Translations under genes and position numbers: made by a program
DNA from: Monoplex corrugatus
Lineage: Eukaryota > Mollusca > Gastropoda > Littorinimorpha > Ranellidae
Length of the DNA stretch: 64,000 nt
Assembly (NCBI GenBank): GCA_030674185.1
Contig: JAPXFY010000016.1
Coordinates: 53,835,679 to 53,899,678, forward strand
Reading direction: 5' to 3'
Shown: piece after piece, positions 54,515 through 64,000 of the stretch
Numbering within the stretch: the stretch's first letter is position 1
How the letters are laid out: the number at the start of each line of letters is the position of its first letter
The notes under the pieces: generated by a model
What the model was told of the DNA's origin: nothing
What the model saw: only the letters and a program-made list of their open reading frames with translations
Database searches by the model: none

Positions 54515-54838
54515 AAATACGTCCATCCATCTATCCATCCATCCATCCATCCATCCATCCATCCATCCATCCATCCATCCATCCATCCATCCATCCATCC
54601 ATCCATCCATCCATCCATCCATCATCCTCCATCCATCCATCCATCCATCCATCCATCCATCCATCATCCATCCGTCCATCCATACCATCTATCCATACCG
54701 TCCATCCATCCATACATACATACACACATACATACATACATACAAAACATACATACATACATACATACATACATACATACATACATACATACATACATAC
54801 ACACATACATACACACATACACACATACACACACACAA
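54515..54838 (+). repeat. ATCC and ATAC tetranucleotide array
   Basis: (CATC)n from about 54522 to 54710, then (ATAC)n with CACA interruptions to 54838. Ser/Ile/His/Pro and Met/Asp/Gly/Trp frames are artefacts. Confidence 0.96.
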
Positions 54839-54904
54839 TACTCAAACTTCATTTATTGTTCTTGTTGCTGTTGGCCTACAACTGAGGTATATTTCATCAG
54901 TTCT

Positions 54905-56540
54905 GTAAAACTCTTCATTCTTGTCATCTCCTTCAGACAGTAAGCTTCAAATTCACTCTTCAAGTAACTTCATACTGTCATACTGTAAGCCTACTCATAA
55001 TAATTCCATACAGAATCTGGCCTTTCATGCTCTGTTTGTCTCCTTTACGTTCTTGCTTTTCAGTGCCAGTGAGGCGGTGTATATATACAGAGAACTTGGT
55101 GCAGACTTTGTCTTGGAATAGTCAGGTAACAAACATACTGTTGGATTCTATTCGTCTTTTTTGCCAGTCATCATCATCATCAGGTGCCCTGCCGCATGAC
55201 GTTGGCGACCATGGACTTCCATCCATCTCTATCTCTCGTTGCCCCCAGCATCTCCCCCACCCTCCTCATCCCCAGCCACTCTGCAAGTCCGTCCAGCATT
55301 CTCTCCCTGGATCTACCTGGTGTTCTCTTTCCCTCCAGCTTTCCCGTTGTGACCAGGTGCTCCAATCCCCCTTCCTCATAAAATGGCCTATAAATGTTGC
55401 TTGTCTTTTCCTAATCTTCCTTATGAGTGATCTACTTGTGTCTGCCTCCATCAAGACTGTCTCGTTTGTTTTCTTTGCTGTCCATAGAACTCTCAACATT
55501 CTTCTTAGAAACCACATCTCGGCTGCCTCGATCTTTTTGCCAGTAGGTTTACTATTTACTGACAAACGCTCTGTGTGCATACCGTCCCATATTATGTTGA
55601 TTAAACGGCCACAATGCTGAATTCTATTCGTCTGTTTTGCCAGCAAGTTACAATCTACTGACAGACGCTCTATGACGTTATTAATAAAAGCATGGCTTGT
55701 ATACACACAGACACACGCACGCACCACTACACCCCCCCCCCACACACACACACTCACACAAGTGCGCGCATTCACACACGCAGACACAAAGACAAACGCA
55801 CACATACATATTTTCTCAATCACATATAAATCTAATTTATTTTCTAAGAAAGCCAATGCTATACCCAATATTCCCTTCCTCCTCCCCCTCTGTCTCTGAA
55901 AACAGAAGCCTTTTCTTCAAGCTGGAATCGTGCCATAAATCACGAGAAAATGTTTTAGATAGTACAGTGAACATCCATGATTTATGTCATGGCGTGTTGG
56001 TTACAGCACAAACAGACTGACAAAAATAGTATTATAGTGAACAGGAATTACACAATTGATTTATGTCAAGATACAGTCATAGCACGAACAAAAACAAGAA
56101 TATTTTCTTCACTGACAAGTCGCTTGATTTATTGTCTGGCAGTCAATAATATGACACTGTGCAGTTGTGTTCCTTTTGTACTGATTTCAAATATGCTCAC
56201 AAGTACCTTGCATCCTGACTAGCCTACTATCTTCACACGCTTCGCGCTCTTCAATTGATTATGCATGCATATTCCATATAGTTCATGTTTATATTTTGTT
56301 TTTAATCATGGACTGGGTGCGGAGTGTTCCATTATAAATCTATTTTCCTGTGTGTGGTGGTTTTCTATTAAACTACTGATCAGAATGTCTGTACTGTGGT
56401 GTTTTGTCAACAGAAAATAAGTGTCTTCTATTTTCCATTGTTTAAAAAACAACAGTTCTCTTAGTTTAACACGTTGGTAATTTTCAGTATAAAGCAAGCT
56501 GTATGCTTCACATCATGATGCAGTGCGCAGACTCACACTC
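54905..56540 (+). repeat. segmental duplication, copy 1
   Basis: Diverged copy (roughly 80-85 percent by eye) of 62746-64000. Shared anchors include CAAGTAACTT, GTAAGCCTACTCAT, TTTATTTTCTAAGA, TCAAGCTGGAATC and AGTACAGTGAACATCCATGA. A LINE fragment is inserted at 55169-55533, and a local duplication of about 110 bp (TTCTATTCGTCT...TACTGACAAACGCTC) occurs only here. No coding sequence recognised; CA repeats lie at about 55700-55800. Confidence 0.85.
55158..55544 (-). mobile_element. RTE-like LINE (family A) 3' fragment with 11-bp target duplication
   Basis: The fragment 55169-55533 is flanked by TTTTTGCCAGT at 55158-55168 and 55534-55544. The minus strand encodes FLRRMLRVLWTAKK, ADTSRSLIRKIRKR, GKLEGKRTPGRSRERMLDGL and VMRQGT, with the (ATC)n image of the TGATGA tail at its left end. 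Nearly undamaged, so young. Confidence 0.93.
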
Positions 56541-56649
56541 ACTCACCCATGTACTCACACAGATAAAACCATAAGCTGAATTATTCTACTATCTCTTCAA
56601 AAGTACAGAAACAAAACGGACACCATAACCAGGGGCAACACCGAAGTCT

Positions 56650-57510
56650 CTTTTGAGAAGAAGAATAGGATCATGTACAAACTGTATAGAAGATCGTCAG
56701 TTGATGGAGACCAGACCATACGACAAATCCTTGTACCAGCCAGCCTGCGGAAAATTGTGATGGAGCTAGCCCATGACTCTATCCTTGGGGTCATATGGGG
56801 GTCAAGAATACAACTGACAAGGTCACGGCATCTTTTTACTGGCCAGGTATACAAAGTGACGTGGCTCGCTTTTGCAGGTCCTGTGATGTCTGCCAGAAGA
56901 CATCTCCCAAGGTATGAGTCCCAAAAGTACCCATGCAGAAAGTGCCCTTAGTCGACAGACCTTTTGAGAGAGTAGCCATCGACCTCATTGGAGAAATCAA
57001 GCCAGCAAGTGAAGCAGGACATCGCTATATCCTTACCTTGGTGGACACGCAACCAGATCTCCTGAGGCTGTTCCGCTGAATCGCATTGATACTGAGACTG
57101 TGGCTGAAGCACTAGTGGACATATTCAGCAGACTGGGAGTTTCTGATATAATTCTGAGTGACCTTGGGACACAATTTGTGTCTGATTGCATGAAAGAAGT
57201 TACATGTACTCGTCTCCTCAGCGTTCGCCAGGTGACCACTACACCCTACCATCCCATGTGCAATGGCCTTGTAGTGAAATACAATGGAACACTAAAGTCC
57301 ATGCTGAGGAAATTGTCTGCTGACCAACCCCGACAGTGGCATCGCTACATCAATGCTCTGTTGTTTGCATACCGGGAGGTCCCACAGGAATCCACTGGGT
57401 TTTCCCTTTGGAACTGCTGTATGGCCGGACCGTGCGAGGCCCAATGCACATCTTAAAAGAGCTGTGGACAAAGGAAGTGGAATCTCAAGAAAGTCAAGAA
57501 CAGCTACCAG
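56650..57510 (+). pseudogene. retroelement integrase domain, broken
   Basis: Pieces in three frames: QILVPASLRKIVMELAHDSI (about 56724-56783) and CRSCDVCQKTSPK form the zinc-binding HHCC part; VAIDLIGEIKPASEAGHRYI (about 56973-57030) has the first catalytic Asp; SDLGTQFVSD (about 57157-57186) has the second. The third, normally NGLVE, reads NGLVVKYNGTLKSML (about 57258-57305), so Glu is replaced by Val. SMLRKLS and FAYREVPQESTGFS follow as in the family. Not functional. Confidence 0.88.
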
Positions 57511-57513
57511 TAT

Positions 57514-58992
57514 GTGTCTGAGTTACGTGAACGACTCGAAGATACCCTGCAATCGGCCAGGAGTGAACTGGTAAAGTCTCAGGGCAAAAGCAAGCACTAC
57601 TATGACCGAAAAACCAGGATCACACAGTTTGAGTCTGAAGACAAAGTCCTTAGTCTCCTGCCAACTGACCACAACAAGTTGTTGATGCAGTGGAAACGAC
57701 CATATGCAGTGAAAGCTGTCAAGGGGCTAAATGACTATGTGGTGAAAGTCAAAGGAAAAGAAAAGATCTTCCACGCCAACCTCCTGAAAAAGTATGTTGA
57801 ACGAGAAGCAGAGGAGCATGCAGTGAATGCACAAGTTGCTGAAATCCAGGGGTGGGCGTCATTTGTCACTTGCAGCGTTGTTAGTGACTCTATTGATGAA
57901 GAAACAGTGAAACAGTCAAATGACTTCAATTCGCAAGAAACAGTAGATGATGTGGCTCTTGGACACCAGCTCAACAACCAGCAGCAGGCTGAAGGACATG
58001 AGATATTGAAAGGACACTCAAACATCTTCACTGAATTTCCTGAAGAGACTGACCTGATCCAGCATGAAGTGAAGCTGACATCATCCGCACCCATCAGGTC
58101 AAAGCCCTATCCCATGTCATATGCCAACAGAGAGTCACTGAAGGCAGACAGTAAAGAAATGCTGAAGCTGGGGGTAATACGTGAGTCCAGAGGGTCACCT
58201 TACGCTTCTCCAGTCGTCATTGTCAAGAAAGATGGTACCAACAGAGTATGCATTGACTTTACGCGGCTGAATAAATTTACAGAGCTTGATCCTGAACCAG
58301 TGCCAACTGCTGCTGACCTGTTCCAGAGACTTAGTGGAGATAGGTTTTTCTCCAAGATTGACCTCAGCAAAGGGTACTGGCAAATCCCCGTGCCGGACGA
58401 AGATGTTCCCAAGACTGCTTTTGTTACTCCAGATGGGACTTATGAGTTCCTCCGTTTGCCATTCAGCATTAAAAACTCTGGGGCAACGCTGAAACGAGGC
58501 ATGAGGAAACTACTGGGTGACGTGAAAGGTGTGATATTCTACTGGGACGGCATTTTGGTCCATTCTAAAACGTGGACTGAACATTTAGAAATCCTCCAAG
58601 AGCTTTTCAAGCGATTGACAGCTGTCAACGTGACTACTAGACCCAGGAAGTGTATTATTGGTGCAGACGATGTTGGCTTCATTGGACATCATCTCCAGGA
58701 AGGAGTGAAAGGGGTCCTTGAGGACAACGTCAAGAACATTGTGGAAGCACCTCGCCCCCAGACCAAGAAGCAGCTGAGATCCTTTCTTGGTTTGATGGGA
58801 CTCTACCAGGAGTATATGCCCCACTTTGCAAGTGTGACAGCACCACTGTCAGAACTTTGCAAAGGACAACCCAACCAGCTGGAGTGGAGAGCAGCACAAG
58901 ATCAGGCCTTCAGCACCGTCAATGAGTTTCTGTCAAGAGAGACCAGTGCTACAATTACCTCACCCCTCAAAGACTTTTGTGCTCCGTGCTGA
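57514..58992 (+). pseudogene. integrase C-terminus fused to reverse transcriptase
   Basis: One 492-codon frame. Residues about 1-100 are the integrase tail (KHYYDRKTR, FHANLLKKYVERE), about 100-190 a spacer, then RT: HEVKLTSSAPIRSKPYPMSY, KLGVIRESRGSPYASPVVIV, VCIDFTRLN, FSKIDLSKGYWQIPV (first catalytic Asp, about residue 285), TAFVTPDGTYEFLRLPF, the active-site box as FYWDGILVHSKTW in place of Y-I-D-D, FIGHHLQEG and KKQLRSFLGLMGLY. The second active-site Asp is Gly, so the RT is inactive. The uninterrupted passage from integrase tail to RT shows the order is original and not two elements side by side. Confidence 0.9.
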
Positions 58993-59338
58993 CGCCTCTG
59001 ACGACGGTATTGGTGCGGTGCTCATGCAAGAACATGAAGGGAAGCTGTTTCCTGTTTCATATGCCAGTAAGACGTTGTCCAGAGCAGAGCGGAAGTACGC
59101 CACCATGGAGAAAGAGTGCATTGCCATTGTGTGGGTTGTGCGTAAGTTTGAACTGTTCCTCCAAGGGTTTCGCTTTGTCTTGTGCACTGACCATAAACCT
59201 TTATTGTTTTTGGACTCTGCCAAATTTGTCAATAACAGAGTTATGTGATGGGCGATGTACCTTCAGAACTTTGATATGAAGGTGGAATATGCGGAAGGTA
59301 CAGACAACCATGCTGCAGACTTTGTCAGCAGAATGTGA
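58950..59338 (+). pseudogene. retroelement RNase H domain
   Basis: A one-base frame change near 58970 separates it from RT. It reads LPHPSKTFVLRADASDDGIG (catalytic Asp in RADAS), AVLMQEHEGKLFPVSYASKT, ATMEKECIAIVWVVRKFELF (catalytic Glu) and LCTDHKPLLFLDSAKF (catalytic Asp). There is one internal stop (TGA where the family has RW, about 59247), then FDMKVEYAEGTDNHAADFVS, R, M and the terminal stop. Confidence 0.88.
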
Positions 59339-59903
59339 TGCAGATGGACTGAGACAGGTGTTGGGACAGAAACTAATTGGTTTTCCTGCATTAGATTGTT
59401 TCCCTTTTTTTAATGTGAAGAATTTTGAGAAATTTTGGTGAAATTTCTTTAAGACGGGGTTATGTTACATTTTAAAAATTGAGAGAAAACAGAAACTCAA
59501 TGTTACGTGAAAGTTTGAATGCCGATAAGAGAAGTGTGACTTCAAAATGTCTGTCGATTCAGCTACTCTCCGATGTTCGCTCTTGAAGATTAGTTTGTGA
59601 TTCACTTGATAATGAATCGAGAATATTTGTTTTGGTTTATGCTTACACTGAAAATATATGTTTAAGCTCTATTTCGTTGTGTGGAAATATGTAGAATCCT
59701 CTGGAACAATCTAGAAATGACAAGAAAAACGTAGAATACCTTTGATCTTTCTGGAATGTTCTGGAGATCGTAAACAAATTTAATCTGTACAATGATTGGC
59801 TAGAACTACAATGCATTCTAGAAAGGGAAGGTTTGAGAACGTGGTTGTGATTGGCTGACAATCTAGGGACAAGCCGAGAGTATTGTGGAACATTCCATGA
59901 TGT

Positions 59904-59911
59904 TATAAATA
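59904..59911 (+). promoter_or_regulatory. LTR TATA box
   Basis: TATAAATA lies about 440 bases into the LTR, directly upstream of the TG/GA microsatellite. It would place transcription start at or within the repeat. Confidence 0.55.
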
Positions 59912-59918
59912 AAGCGTG

Positions 59919-60049
<131 letters not shown>

Positions 60050-60223
60050 TCGGAAGAGTTGAAGTGTAAGTCTGCTCTCAGAGATAGAGAGGTTGCTGTA
60101 GATTTGCCGAGTTGCTGCGTGTAGATTTGAGGGATGAAGAAGAATAATTCTGGAAACTAGAAGTGGTGCATTGGATGTGTGAAGGTATTTACCCAGTTCC
60201 TGTTTATGTTTCTACGTTCTTCA

Positions 60224-60229
60224 AATAAA
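60224..60229 (+). terminator. LTR polyadenylation signal
   Basis: AATAAA about 310 bases after the TATA box and 125 bases before the proposed LTR end. Confidence 0.5.
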
Positions 60230-60354
60230 GGATCATTTTTGCTTAACCTGGAGTGATGTATTCTGTCTCTGAGAAGACTGGTCAACGGCTAGATCTTCAC
60301 GAACTTGCATAAACTGCATGACACTGCCAGTCACCTACATTTTTACATGTGACA

Positions 60355-61325
60355 CTTGTTGCCGCAAGCACATCTTCCACCCTCTTTGTCCTCAGCCATC
60401 CTGCTAGTTTGTCCAATATTTTCTCCCTGGGTCTACCTGGTGCTCTCTTTTTCACTCCAGCTTTCTGTTGTGGCCTATACATGTTGCCTGTCTTTTCCTC
60501 ATCTTCCTTATGAATGGTCTTCTTGTGTCTGCCTCCATCAAGACTGTCTCGTTTGTTTTCTTTGCTGTCCATGGAACTCTCAACATTCCTTTTAGAAACC
60601 ACATCTTGGCTGAGTCAGTTTTGTTCTGGCTTTGATTGTTGACTGTCCACGCCTCACAACTATATAACATTATCAGTTCTACATAACATTCAAGAACTCT
60701 CTTCCTGATGTTAATTGAAAGGCATTTGCTGGTAAGAATGCTTTTCATCTTCATGATTGCTGTTTTGGCTTGGCCGATTCTGCTGGCTATTTCTGATGTG
60801 CATCTGCCGTCTGATGAGATGCTCGTTCCCAGTTATTTAAACTTCTCAACCTGTCTCAAGGTTGAGCCATTTGCTGTTATTTTGCATGAGGGGATTACAT
60901 GTTTCTTTACCGATTACCATGTTTCAGTCTTCTTGCTATTTAGCTTCAACCCTTTATTTTTGCTTTCTATTTCTAATACATTCAAATGGCTTGCCATCCA
61001 GTTTAACCAGCAAAACTCTGTCGGACACTGCCCCGTATTCCTTAACTGCTTTTGTTTTGTCCCTGTCAATTATGATCCCCCTCCTCTTTCATGTGTGTTT
61101 CCACCAGAATATATAATTGTCTGCTCTCCTGATGTTATCATGCCTGCCCACTTCCATCTCGCTTCACCCAGTCCTAAATTACTCATGTTAAGCCTTTCCA
61201 TTTCCATTTTGACGTTCTCTATTTTTCTCTTTTCCAGCAGTGTCCTCACATTCCATGTTGCGATTTTGGTATTTATTTTTTTATTTTATTTTTCAGATTG
61301 ATCGCAGTAGCTTGCTGACGGTCCT
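60355..61325 (-). mobile_element. RTE-like LINE (family A), internally deleted
   Basis: The minus strand starts at CCGTCAGCAAGCTACTGCG (about 61324), then ATWNVRTLLEKRKIENVKME (about 61262-61205), YSGGNTHER, RVLLVKLDGKPFE (about 61025-60985), and jumps directly to RNRKQK and LKLNSKKTE of the RT C-terminus. It continues through IASRIGQAKTAIMKMKSILT, CYVELIMLYSCEAWTVNNQS and MLRVPWTAKK to VLAATS at 60355. About 1.8 kb of RT is missing, cleanly joined. The tail end is lost where the LTR abuts. Confidence 0.9.
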
Positions 61326-61354
61326 ATAAGTTTTAAATGAATGTATCAACACAG

Positions 61355-61590
61355 CATCGATCTTCGTTATGCAGATGACACTGTTCTAAATGCAGAAAAT
61401 GAAGAAGACCTGTAAAATCTTCTGAATAGAAATGTGATTTCTAAGAGGAATGTTAAAGTTTCCATGGACAGCAAAGAAAACAAACGAGACAGTCTTAAAG
61501 GAAGCAGACACAAAAAGAACAATAATGAAAAAGATTTGAAAAACACCAGCAACATTTACAGGACATTTTATGAGGCAAGAGAAAACAGGT
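61355..61590 (+). mobile_element. RTE-like LINE fragments
   Basis: A short RT piece with LRYADDTVLNAENEEDL (about 61364-61414) is joined to a family A C-terminal piece (FLRGMLKFPWTAKKTNET, about 61440-61490, then ATFTGHFMRQ). Strongly decayed, with an internal deletion between the pieces. Confidence 0.75.
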
Positions 61591-61611
61591 TGTGCAAATT
61601 TGTCAGTGCAT

Positions 61612-61735
61612 CGGTTTTGTTGTTGTTGTTGTTTTTGTTATTGTTGTGTTGTTTTTATTATTATTGTTGTTGTTATTGTTGTGTTGTTGTTGTTATTGTT
61701 GTTATTGTTGTTGTTGTTGTTGTTGTTGCTTACTC
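61612..61735 (+). repeat. GTT trinucleotide repeat
   Basis: (GTT)n with ATT interruptions. Confidence 0.95.
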
Positions 61736-62745
61736 TCCATTCCTCAACAGTTCCCAGCAGGACTGGTTGACAGGTTTAGCAAGGCCATTGGATCGTGTTA
61801 CAGGGCCAAACCAACGTAAGTTTCTTTCCTTTACTAAAGTCAGCAGATCTTCTCATTGTCCAGTGTGCTGATAGCTTGTCACACGTGTTCACTGGTGATA
61901 ATGATCAGTGTGTCTGATGTCCATTGTCATATGATAACACCTCTTTTCCATGACTTGGATTCGTCTTTCCAAATTGGCTGTGAGGATCCATGTCTCACAT
62001 GCATACAGAAAGATGAAATACACCAGTGCACGAAAAAGCCTGATCTTGTGTTTCATGGAGATGTTCTTGTCCTTCCTTACAGATTTCAGCCTGGACTGTT
62101 GTGACGTCTTTGCTGCCTTGAGAGGATTTCAGGTTTGGATCCCTTACTACTAATGATGGATCCCACGTAAGTGAATTTTTGAATAGTTCCTAGTTTCAGT
62201 CCATCGACATCTATATTACTAATGATGGTGGTGTTATGGCTGGCCATCAACTTCCTCCGTTGGAGCTGGTTTCCATGTCATGTCTCGTCGATATTTCATC
62301 AAGTTTTCTAACAAGCTGGTGAAGTCTTCCTCACTGCCTGCCGGGCCATCAATGTCATCTGAGAAGTGAACATTTGTGATCATTCTTCCTCCACTGTTGC
62401 TGTATAATGTGATTTGTAATTGCTTCAGTAATGGTAATTTTCAGGAATATCTTGAACAGTTTGGGGATCAAAAGTCATCCATGATGATCTCCAACACTCC
62501 AACAGCACACTGTATGAGTAACACAAAATTGCTGTAGAGTACATTTGCCAGATATGTTAATTAGGTTATGCCTGATGTCCTCTTGCTTTATTGTGACTAA
62601 ACGCGCCTTTTTACTATCCTCCGTCAAACGCCGTATTGAAGTCTACGAAGTTTTGGTAGAACTCCTTCTGGTGCTGGAGCTGTTTTTCACAAAGGATACG
62701 TAGGTTAAAAATCTGTTCGATGGTACTTGTGCCCATGCTGAGAGT
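61736..62745 (-). mobile_element. RTE-type LINE (family C) RT remnant
   Basis: The minus strand reads MGTSTIEQIFNLRILCEKQL (about 62738-62680), FYQNFVDFNTAFDGG (about 62670-62625), then FSDDIDGPAGSEEDF (about 62370-62325, the catalytic-box region, with SDD for ADD), VDGLKLGTIQKFTYVGSIIS (about 62215-62150), KPEILSRQQRRHNS and YACETWILTANLERRIQVME (about 62010-61950). This motif order is that of a widespread RTE-type family, clearly different from families A, B and D. Stops and shifts throughout. Confidence 0.82.
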
Positions 62746-64000
62746 CCTGCCTACTCATCAGATAGTAAGCTCTAAATTCATTCTTGAAGTAACTTAACAC
62801 TGCCATACATTGGTAAGCCTACTCATCATAATTCGATACAGAATCTAGCTTTTCATGTTCTACTGGTCTCTTTTATATTCGTGCTTTTCATTTCCAATGA
62901 TTCGACGTATACATGAAGAGAACGTGGCACAGATTTCATCTCGAAATCATTGGGAAACAAACAAGTAACTCATGGAAGAAGAAGAAGTACTCATTGATTC
63001 TCTCCAGTTCTAAAGATAGGCCTAGCTCGCTCTCTGTGGAATGTTGCAGCTCCCAGGAGTTATGTGCTTACCAGCCCAGATTATGTTGATTAAGCACATA
63101 CATTGCTAAATCATCTTCGTATTTTCTTGCCAGAGGTTTCACTATCTACTGACAGAAGCCCTCTGACATTATTTATCAAAGCACACACACACACACACAC
63201 ACACACGCACAAAAAACACACCAACACACACGCAAACACACACACACAAACATACATTTTTTTTCAATCAGAAATGAATGATTTATTTTCTAAGACAGCA
63301 AATGCTATACCACTTATCCCCTCCCTCTCCCCTCTCACACTGAAAAAGGAAAGGTTTTTTTTTCAAGCTGGAATCATGCCATAAATCATGAGAAAATGTT
63401 TTAGATAGTACAGTGAACATCCATGATTTATGTCATGGCGTGTTGGTTACAATGACGAACAGACTGACAAAAATAATATCATAGTGAACAGGGAATTACA
63501 CAAATGGTTTGTGTCAAGATATAGCGATAGCGTGAACGGCAACAAGAATATTGTCTTCACTGACAAGACACTTGATTTTTTTGTCCAGCAGTCAGTGATA
63601 CGACGCTGTGCAGTTGTGTTCCTGTCGTACTGGTTGCAAACATTCTCACAAGTTCCTTGCATTGTGGTCACTGACCTTATATGCCGAGCGTTCTTCAGAT
63701 GATTTTATTTTCCTTTAAGTTCATGTTGATATCTCCTTTTATACCATGACATGTGCGTGGAGTTTTCCTCTATGGGTTTATTTTTCCGTGTTCGGTGGTT
63801 TTCTGTCCCACTACTGATATAATGACTGTACTGTCATGTTTCGTCCTCAGAAAATTATCGATTTATGTTGTGAACTGTTTACTAAACAACAGTTCTCTAT
63901 TTTCAACGCGCAGGCCATTCGACATAACTTCCACCAGTTAAGCGAGCTGCACCCTTCACATCACGATGCAGTGCGCTATATTCACACATACTCATATACA
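62746..64000 (+). repeat. segmental duplication, copy 2
   Basis: Matches 54905-56540 in order, without the LINE fragment and the local 110-bp duplication of copy 1. It continues to the window end. Contains a CA microsatellite at about 63182-63260. Several short plus frames (for example 63430-63702) shift relative to the first copy, so no conserved protein is evident. Confidence 0.85.

Larger units (their letters stand above)
56600..59338 (+). mobile_element. Ty3/Gypsy-type retroelement pol with integrase before RT (Gmr1-like)
   Basis: The internal region of an LTR retrotransposon. Unlike ordinary Gypsy elements, the integrase comes first and is followed in the same frame by RT and RNase H; RNase H ends with ADFVSRM and a stop (59336-59338). 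That is the arrangement described for Gmr1-type elements. The 5' LTR, gag and protease are absent, and the integrase part has several frame changes. Catalytic residues are lost in both integrase and RT. Confidence 0.88.

Noticed and set aside
54471..54908. Ser-Ile-His-Pro repeat protein
   Set aside because: Translation of the ATCC/ATAC tetranucleotide array.
56600..59338. Two Gypsy elements in tandem (integrase of one, RT of the next)
   Set aside because: The integrase tail and RT share one open frame with no LTR, leader or gag between them.

Overview
The window looks like nuclear DNA from a lophotrochozoan animal, most likely a gastropod mollusc. It carries two long receptor genes of the LDLa/LRR/7TM type known from molluscs (GRL101-like), and it is packed with microsatellites, minisatellites and many retroelement lineages. 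There is no bacterial gene organisation, no operon, no CRISPR array, and no rRNA or functional tRNA gene. The species assignment is inference. The coding-gene content is low: two receptor loci on the minus strand. Everything else is repeats, dead mobile elements or unique non-coding sequence.

Layout. 0-3.1 kb: an L1-type LINE reverse transcriptase remnant, with an internal 92-bp minisatellite made from its own coding sequence, split by a SINE/RTE/GA-repeat composite. 3.1-8.5 kb: microsatellites, two copies of an I-clade-like LINE 3' end (one only 51 bp long) and a tRNA-derived SINE with a target-site duplication. 8.5-11.8 kb: a 40-bp satellite array (about 63 units) next to a 37-bp array. 11.8-14.1 kb: TA and TG microsatellites and an RTE-like LINE 3' fragment. 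14.6-18.0 kb (minus): receptor locus 1, frameshifted. 18-21 kb: a 130-bp tandem repeat and microsatellites. 21.1-25.6 kb: a large degenerate RTE-type LINE (endonuclease plus RT) fused to fragments of a second RTE family. 27.0-32.7 kb: a 42-bp satellite of more than 110 units, interrupted by an unclassified insertion with terminal inverted repeats. 32.7-36.3 kb: a 44-bp array with a SINE inside, another RTE remnant, inverted mariner transposase pieces and a 75-bp array. 36.4-40.2 kb (minus): receptor locus 2, one intact 1258-residue frame. 40-43 kb: trinucleotide and A-rich 19/20-bp arrays. 43.3-48.2 kb: a nearly complete RTE-like LINE interrupted by an I-clade LINE with a 9-bp target duplication. 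48.5-50.4 kb: an 81-bp array that reverses orientation internally. 51.1-53.2 kb: a three-layer nest (RTE host, opposite-strand RTE, piggyBac-like MITE). 53.2-53.9 kb: an L2/CR1-like 3' end. 54.9-56.5 and 62.7-64 kb: a diverged segmental duplication enclosing a Ty3/Gypsy-type element with the integrase-before-RT order of Gmr1 elements and its 3' LTR, plus further LINE remnants.

The two receptor loci are paralogues on the same strand. Each encodes a large ectodomain (CUB-like, C-type-lectin-like, several LDL-receptor class A modules, leucine-rich repeats) followed by a rhodopsin-type seven-helix domain. Locus 2 is open throughout but lacks the usual DRY arginine and the helix-6 proline. Locus 1 keeps both but has a one-base frameshift and has lost one cysteine pair in an LDLa module. 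The mobile elements show clear insertion chronology through target-site duplications, so the region can be read as a layered record of transposition.
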